A model generated the notes under the pieces. The model had not been told where the DNA came from. It did no database searches and saw only the letters and a list, made by a program, of their open reading frames with translations. From contig JAEWCF010000062.1 of NCBI GenBank assembly GCA_023390775.1, forward strand, positions 44,881 through 108,880: 64,000 nucleotides of DNA. The letters run 5' to 3'. This DNA is from Bacteroidota bacterium. GTDB taxonomy: Bacteria > Bacteroidota > Bacteroidia > Flavobacteriales > Flavobacteriaceae. Both the position numbers and the translations under genes were made by a program. Below, piece by piece: positions 59,657 through 64,000 of this stretch. Numbering within the stretch: the first letter of the stretch is position 1; every line of letters starts with the position of its first letter.

Positions 59657-60009
59657 TTTTCCTCGATGAGCCTGATTAGCGGCTCTTTCCCGATCAGTTC
59701 CCGAACCGGCCTGGCCTGCGGCACGTGCCTGTAAGACTTGAAGTAAAGCGTGTCATTGAGATCCGCACGTATGGAAAACGCCCCGGTCGAATCGGTGCGG
59801 ACCACATAGCGCTCATCCTGATACATCCTCAAATATTTGGAGCGATTCGCCTTGGGATCCTTCATGAGCCGCGACAGGGTGTCGTTGATGACCACTTCGA
59901 TCGCGTTCAGGCCCTTCGAGGAATCGACGGCCCTTCCTGTAACGGTGACTTTTTGTGCCGATGCAATCATCGCGAACAAAAATGCCAAAACGGTAAAATT
60001 CTTTTTCAT
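59653..60009 (-). CDS. Small secreted carboxypeptidase-regulatory-like protein
   Basis: A 118-residue exported protein with a signal peptide (cleavage after IASAQ, about residue 19). One beta-sandwich unit follows (VTVTGRAVDSSKGLNAIEVVIND ... TDSTGAFSIRADLNDTLYF, read in blocks), like the carboxypeptidase-D regulatory domain found at SusC N-termini. The start at 60009 is chosen to begin the signal peptide. It converges with the histidine kinase gene, overlapping by 4 bp. Role unknown. Confidence 0.75.
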   Translation of the reverse strand: MKKNFTVLAFLFAMIASAQKVTVTGRAVDSSKGLNAIEVVINDTLSRLMKDPKANRSKYLRMYQDERYVVRTDSTGAFSIRADLNDTLYFKSYRHVPQARPVRELIGKEPLIRLIEEN

Positions 60010-60038
60010 ATCGCTACAAACGCAAAAACCGGTCCTAA

Positions 60039-60653
60039 TTATACCCAGTAATACCAAAGCGCGATCTGTGGCAACATGCCCGCAAAAAATCCGATGGCCA
60101 ATTCCAGGTAATCATGCGCTTTCATGTACAATCGCGACGAAGCGACAAATCCGGTCATCACGAACAGAAATGCAATGGTATCGGCCAGATTAATGCGGTT
60201 GTGGAACGAAATCCCGATCACAAAAAAAATCAGCCCGGCCATGCCCATCATATGCAGGCTGATGCGCCATCTCCTGAAAGTTGCCAACAGGGCAATCATG
60301 GCCGAGAACATCACGCCGAGAAAGAAAAAGTAAATTTCCGGTAACCGCTCGAGGGTAATGCTTTGCCTGAGCAGGATGTAAATCAATACGATGTGCGCCA
60401 CAAGAGGCGCTTTGCGCTGGCTAACTTCTTCCGCCATTACCGAATCGATCCGACCCATCGACCTCAACAGGAAATAGAAGCAAACGGGAATCAGGACCAT
60501 GATGATGGCCACCTGGATCAACAGCAGGTATTTTTCCTGCGGAAGCAAGAAGTGATAATCCAACAGGATTGCGTAGACCACCGCAATCAGCGGAATGAAC
60601 AACGGATGGAAAGCGTATGAAAAAAACGGAAGGATTCGCTTGAGGCCGTTCAT
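60039..60653 (-). CDS. PAP2-like integral membrane protein
   Basis: A 204-residue membrane protein with about six helices. SRLYMKAHDYLE near residue 172 matches the SRx5Hx3(D/E) motif of the PAP2 phosphatase superfamily, and SLHMMG (about 131-136) sits where PSGH would be. The first motif is represented only by QRKAP. It may be a divergent lipid or isoprenoid phosphatase-like protein. Its ATG overlaps the rpoN stop by one base, so the two genes are coupled. Confidence 0.65.
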   Translation of the reverse strand: MNGLKRILPFFSYAFHPLFIPLIAVVYAILLDYHFLLPQEKYLLLIQVAIIMVLIPVCFYFLLRSMGRIDSVMAEEVSQRKAPLVAHIVLIYILLRQSITLERLPEIYFFFLGVMFSAMIALLATFRRWRISLHMMGMAGLIFFVIGISFHNRINLADTIAFLFVMTGFVASSRLYMKAHDYLELAIGFFAGMLPQIALWYYWV

Positions 60654-62122
60654 CACATTTTCTTGCGAAGCCTAGCCACCGGGATATCCAGTTGTTCGCG
60701 GTATTTGGCGATGGTGCGACGCGCGATGGGATAGCCTTTTTCTTTCAATATTTCGGCGAGCTGGTCGTCCGGGAGCGGCTTGCTCTTGTCCTCGTCCTCG
60801 ATCACGTCCTTCAAAATCTTCTTGATTTCGAGGGTCGAAACTTCCTCGCCTTGATCATTGACCATCGCCTCGCTGAAGAACTCCTTGATGAGTTTGGTCC
60901 CGTACGGCGTATCGACGTATTTGCTGTTTGCAACACGGGAAATCGTGGAAATATCGAGCCCGACCAAATCGGCGATGTCCTTGAGGATCATGGGGCGCAA
61001 CTTGGTTTCGTCGCCATCAAGAAAATACTCGCGCTGGTACTGCATAATTGCATTCATGGTCACAAAAAGCGTCTCATTGCGCTGGCGGATCGCATCGATG
61101 AACCATTTTGCCGAATCCAGCTTTTGCTTGATGAACATTACCGCATCGCGTTGTGCACTGGACTTCTCGCGGGATTCCTTGTAGGTCTGCATCATCTCCT
61201 TGTACTCGCGCGAAACGTGCAGCGTCGGGGCATTGCGGCCGTTGAGGGTGAGTTCGAGTTCGCCCTCGTTGATCCTGATCGCAAAATCGGGAACCACGTG
61301 CTCGACAAGGCGGGTCGTATTGCCGGTAAAGGAATTTCCGGGCTTGGGGTTGAGCTTCTCGATTTCCTCGATCGCTTTCTTGAGCTGTTCGTGCGTGACG
61401 CCGAATTTCGCCTGCAATTTGTCGTAATGCTTCCGCGTGAAGGCTTCAAACTGGTTTTCGACGATATCGAGCGCAAGCCCGACGGATTCGGTGGGTGTTT
61501 TGTGCTTGAGCTGAAGCACCAAACATTCCTGCAGGTCGCGGGCCCCGACACCGGCCGGTTCCAATTCGTGGATTACGTGAAGGACGCGCTCCACCGTTTT
61601 CTCATCAGTATAGATGCCCTGCGTAAAGGCCATATCGTCCACGATGTCCGGAATGCTGCGCCTGATGTAACCCATATCGTCGATGCTGCCCACGAGGTAT
61701 TCGGCGATTTCGCGGTCCTGGTCGGACAGTATGAACGTATTGAGCTGGTTGAGCAGGTCCTGATGAAAGGTCACGGGCGATGCCAGCGGCGATTCCCGCA
61801 CCTCGTCATCATCGCTGTAATTATTTGCGTGCAGCTTGTAATCCGGAGTTTCGTCGCTGCTCAGGTATTCATCGATGTTGATATCCTCGGTGTCGATGTG
61901 CTCACCATCCTCGTAGTCATCGTATTCCTCTTCTGGAGCAAACTCGTCCTTTTCGAATTCCTCCTCCTCTTCCTTTCCCGATTCCAGCGCCGGGTTCTCG
62001 TTCATCTCCTCCTTGAGCCGTTGTTCAAACGCCTGCGTAGGGAGCTGGATCAACTTCATGAGCTGGATCTGCTGCGGCGAAAGTTTCTGGGAAAGTTTGA
62101 GGTTTAGGGACTGCTTGAGCAT
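60653..62122 (-). CDS. rpoN: RNA polymerase sigma-54 factor RpoN
   Basis: A 489-residue sigma-54. Region I is the Gln/Leu-rich N-terminus (LKQSLNLKLSQKLSPQQIQL, about residues 2-21), region II is strongly acidic (about 48-95), the core-binding domain follows, and the RpoN box ARRTIAKYRE lies near residue 468. The start at 62122 gives the conserved N-terminus; a frame from 62140 adds six residues. Genes for its AAA+ activators are not in this window. Confidence 0.96.
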   Translation of the reverse strand: MLKQSLNLKLSQKLSPQQIQLMKLIQLPTQAFEQRLKEEMNENPALESGKEEEEEFEKDEFAPEEEYDDYEDGEHIDTEDINIDEYLSSDETPDYKLHANNYSDDDEVRESPLASPVTFHQDLLNQLNTFILSDQDREIAEYLVGSIDDMGYIRRSIPDIVDDMAFTQGIYTDEKTVERVLHVIHELEPAGVGARDLQECLVLQLKHKTPTESVGLALDIVENQFEAFTRKHYDKLQAKFGVTHEQLKKAIEEIEKLNPKPGNSFTGNTTRLVEHVVPDFAIRINEGELELTLNGRNAPTLHVSREYKEMMQTYKESREKSSAQRDAVMFIKQKLDSAKWFIDAIRQRNETLFVTMNAIMQYQREYFLDGDETKLRPMILKDIADLVGLDISTISRVANSKYVDTPYGTKLIKEFFSEAMVNDQGEEVSTLEIKKILKDVIEDEDKSKPLPDDQLAEILKEKGYPIARRTIAKYREQLDIPVARLRKKM

Positions 62123-62233
62123 AAAAATCAGATTCGTCACATGGGTTTTGGTGACATAAAGTTACGCAAAATTGGGAAAAGCACACCGAAAATCAACACA
62201 CCGAAAAGTGAAATTTTTCTTTAATTTTAGATC

Positions 62234-62605
62234 ATGAACATTGAAGAATTCCATACCATCTGCTCGTCGCTTCCGGGAGTCACCGAGCACTTTCCGTTTG
62301 ATTCGGACACCCTGGTTTTCAAGGTCGGCGGCAAGATGTTCGCCCTTACCTCGCTGGCCGAATGGGAGCGCGGGAACCCGTCGGTCAACCTGAAATGCGA
62401 ACCCGCTCGCGCAGCCGAACTCCGGCTCGAGTACGACGGCATAACGCCGGGATACCACATGAGCAAGGTGCACTGGAATACGGTGAGCGCCGGTTCCGAT
62501 GTGCCGCAATCGCTCTTCACCGAACTGATCCGGGATTCCTACGAGCTTGTCCGGTCCGGGCTGCCCAAGAAAATCCAGGCCGAAATTGCAGCCTCGGCCA
62601 ACTGA
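62234..62605 (+). CDS. MmcQ/YjbR family protein
   Basis: A 123-residue cyclic-fold protein of the MmcQ/YjbR family. It shows the N-terminal EEFHTICSSLPGVTEHFPFD, then VFKVGGKMFALTSL and PGYHMSKVHWNTV. Members are described as DNA-binding-like by structure, but their role is not settled. It is divergent from rpoN over about 110 bp and is followed within 31 bp by the PH-domain gene. Confidence 0.9.
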   Translation: MNIEEFHTICSSLPGVTEHFPFDSDTLVFKVGGKMFALTSLAEWERGNPSVNLKCEPARAAELRLEYDGITPGYHMSKVHWNTVSAGSDVPQSLFTELIRDSYELVRSGLPKKIQAEIAASAN

Positions 62606-62612
62606 ATTTCGC

Positions 62613-62620
62613 TAAATTTG
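62613..62620 (+). promoter_or_regulatory. -7 promoter box before PH-SHOCT gene
   Basis: TAAATTTG is an exact TAnnTTTG match 16 bases before the ATG at 62637. ATTG at 62585-62588 is a possible -33 with a 24-base spacer, somewhat long. Confidence 0.5.
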
Positions 62621-62636
62621 TATCAATCCAATCGCC

Positions 62637-63362
62637 ATGAAAGACCAGTTGAAAAATTTCCTGAACGAGGACCAGGACCCGAAAGCCGTAGAAAAAATTG
62701 CCGGAAAACTTGAAGACCTATTGATGAAGGACGAGGAAATAGCGTATATCGGCGTGCAGAAAAAACCCGCCATCAACGTTTTCCCCGACGCGATCGCGCT
62801 TACCAACCGGCGGATCATCATCTGTCGCCCCAAGAACCTCGGCCTTTCGCTCGATTTCACCGATTATTCATGGGACGAGGTCACCGGAAGTTTTGTCAAG
62901 GAAAACATTTTGGGTTCGGAATTTTCGTTCTCCACCCGGACGGGAATCAACGTGTCGATGGAATATCTGCCGAAATCCCAGGCCCGCAGGATTTACGCCT
63001 ATGCCCGCGAACAGGCCGAAGCGCCGAAGGATTCGGTACAGCCCGTGTCATACGTTGCCGAAGTGATCGAAACTCCTGATGCCGAAACCATTGATTCGCC
63101 GGAATCACTGGTCCAATTTCCCGAAGAAACCCAACCTATCGTAGACCTTCCGGTTCCGCAATCCGGGTATCGGGATGAAAAACAGCATCCGGACATGGAC
63201 ATTGATTCGGAGGCCGAAAACATCCGCGAGAAAGGCCTGTCGGGATTGACCCAGGAAGAATTGTTCGCGAAACTACAGAATTACAAGAAGTTGCTTGACA
63301 ACGGCCTGATCGTCCAGAGCGAATACGACGCGCTTAAAAAGGAGATTCTGGGCCACCTATAA
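62637..63362 (+). CDS. PH-domain protein with C-terminal SHOCT domain
   Basis: A 241-residue soluble protein. An N-terminal helical segment is followed by a bacterial PH-like domain (about residues 30-125, INVFPDAIALTNRRIIICRPKN and STRTGINVSMEYLPKSQAR). An acidic linker comes next (about 130-200), then a short SHOCT helix pair at the end (EELFAKLQNYKKLLDNGLI..SEYDALKKEIL). SHOCT motifs are thought to mediate oligomerisation or binding. Function unknown. Confidence 0.88.
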   Translation: MKDQLKNFLNEDQDPKAVEKIAGKLEDLLMKDEEIAYIGVQKKPAINVFPDAIALTNRRIIICRPKNLGLSLDFTDYSWDEVTGSFVKENILGSEFSFSTRTGINVSMEYLPKSQARRIYAYAREQAEAPKDSVQPVSYVAEVIETPDAETIDSPESLVQFPEETQPIVDLPVPQSGYRDEKQHPDMDIDSEAENIREKGLSGLTQEELFAKLQNYKKLLDNGLIVQSEYDALKKEILGHL

Positions 63363-63680
63363 TTCAGGGTTCCAGAAGAGGTCCGCGAAATCGGCCACCT
63401 TATTATCCACGATCCGGACTCCTTCGCTCTCCAATAACTGCTGCATGAGGTTGGTTCCCCCAAAGTGATGCTTGCCCGACAGGAGCCCGACGCGATTGAC
63501 AACGCGGTGCGCGGGAACGTCGTCGCGGCCGTGGGAAGAATTCATCGCCCAGCCCACCATCCGCGCCGAACCTTTGGCACCAAGCACTTCGGCAATCGCA
63601 CCGTAGGTCGTGACCCGGCCGTACGGAATTTGCGACGCGACCTCATAAACACGTTCGAAAAAGTTGGCATCGGCACTCAA
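63357..63680 (-). CDS. Alkyltransferase-like protein (MGMT family, Cys lost)
   Basis: A 107-residue DNA-binding protein of the O6-alkylguanine transferase family. The helix-turn-helix (YGRVTTYGAIAEVLG) and GWAMNSS are conserved, but the PCHR active site reads PAHR, with Ala57 in place of the acceptor Cys. It therefore should bind alkylated bases without repairing them directly, as alkyltransferase-like proteins do to recruit nucleotide excision repair. It overlaps the upstream LysE-like gene by 4 bp. Confidence 0.92.
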   Translation of the reverse strand: MSADANFFERVYEVASQIPYGRVTTYGAIAEVLGAKGSARMVGWAMNSSHGRDDVPAHRVVNRVGLLSGKHHFGGTNLMQQLLESEGVRIVDNKVADFADLFWNPEL

Positions 63681-64000
63681 AGCCAGTAATATTCGATGAT
63701 ATTGTAAAGGGTGACCAACGAAACCAGCCCCGTGATGGACCCGATGATGTAGTTCATGTTCCGCAGGATGAACCGCGTCCGGTCTTCCAGTTTCTTGAAG
63801 AACGCGATGTAACAGTAGAACCCGAAGTACGCCCCGATGCCCGCGCCAAGCACGAAGGCCGGGATGTCGCTCCGAAATTGGAAATAACCGTACGAAGACA
63901 GCGTAATGCTGACAAATACGAAGAACGGTATCGGAAAAAAGTTAAGTGCCGACAGAACCATCCCCAAAAAGAAACGGCTGCGTTTGCTGTGGAGCTTGAG
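63677..64000 (-). CDS. Partial LysE-family-like exporter (C-terminal part)
   Basis: The reading frame stays open to the right edge of the window, so only the last 107 or so residues are seen. At least three hydrophobic segments are visible, with FLGMVLSALNFFPIPFF near the visible start and a terminal NYIIGSITGLVSLVTLYNIIEYYW. The NFFPIPF segment and overall layout suggest a LysE/RhtB amino-acid exporter. The ATG-like starts inside the visible part are internal. Confidence 0.6.
   Translation of the reverse strand, partial: LKLHSKRSRFFLGMVLSALNFFPIPFFVFVSITLSSYGYFQFRSDIPAFVLGAGIGAYFGFYCYIAFFKKLEDRTRFILRNMNYIIGSITGLVSLVTLYNIIEYYWL

Noticed and set aside
60692..62107. 471-codon open frame antisense to rpoN
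   Set aside because: Shadow frame; sense product is RpoN with its signature box.

Overview
The window reads as a chromosomal segment of a member of the Flavobacteriaceae, probably Flavobacterium or a close relative with unusually high G+C. The evidence is a SusC/SusD/SusE starch locus, two proteins with type IX secretion (T9SS) C-terminal sorting domains, RpoN and LpxB of Bacteroidetes type, a bacterial mevalonate pathway, a GYDIA-type GHMP kinase, and -7 promoter boxes of the TAnnTTTG type. No phage, plasmid backbone, CRISPR array or rRNA was seen. There is one tRNA (Phe, GAA).

Layout. 0-5.8 kb: a truncated tail-specific-protease-like gene, surE, a small membrane protein, lpxB, a C40 cell-wall hydrolase, comEC and a thioredoxin-like protein. 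5.9-12.9 kb: a peptide-use operon, a DPP-IV peptidase followed by three tandem POT peptide transporters. 13-16.5 kb: a radical SAM protein, HMG-CoA reductase and the GYDIA GHMP kinase. 16.6-22.8 kb: an envelope operon (coaX, FadL-like porin, TPR protein, lptC, small membrane protein, PpiD-like isomerase). 22.8-27.6 kb: tRNA-Phe, a fasciclin lipoprotein, an acyltransferase, a heavy-metal-domain protein, an AsmA-like protein and about 690 bp of repeat-filled noncoding DNA. 27.6-48.2 kb: a starch/maltose locus. One arm is susC-susD-susE-GH13 (minus strand). The other is lacI, an SLC45-type sugar transporter, pgmB, GH65, GH13, GH31 and a GH13 lipoprotein (plus strand). 48.2-51.5 kb: ugpQ-like gene, a flavoprotein, a T9SS protein and TspO. 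51.6-55.7 kb: diphosphomevalonate decarboxylase, mevalonate kinase, a UbiA prenyltransferase and an RluB-like pseudouridine synthase. 55.8-64 kb: a DUF885 peptidase-like lipoprotein, a triple-PAS histidine kinase, small envelope proteins, rpoN, MmcQ/YjbR, a PH-SHOCT protein, an alkyltransferase-like protein and a truncated LysE-like exporter.

The sugar locus forms a coherent route. Starch is bound and imported by SusCDE and cut outside by the T9SS amylase and surface GH13/GH31 enzymes. Maltose enters through the MFS carrier. GH65 phosphorolysis plus beta-phosphoglucomutase then yields glucose 6-phosphate. The mevalonate genes are split over two clusters, and together with the GYDIA kinase they could supply every step from HMG-CoA to isopentenyl diphosphate.

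The most unusual content is in the noncoding DNA. Two identical 33-bp palindromes in opposite orientation bracket a small gene that resembles a REP-associated (Y1) transposase but lacks its catalytic motifs. One of these palindromes is translated as part of the signal peptide of a starch enzyme. Separately, a hairpin-bearing intergenic repeat occurs four times, each time in sense orientation 3' of a gene. Several word-like repeats fill other gaps, and one of them supplies the stop codon of mvaD.
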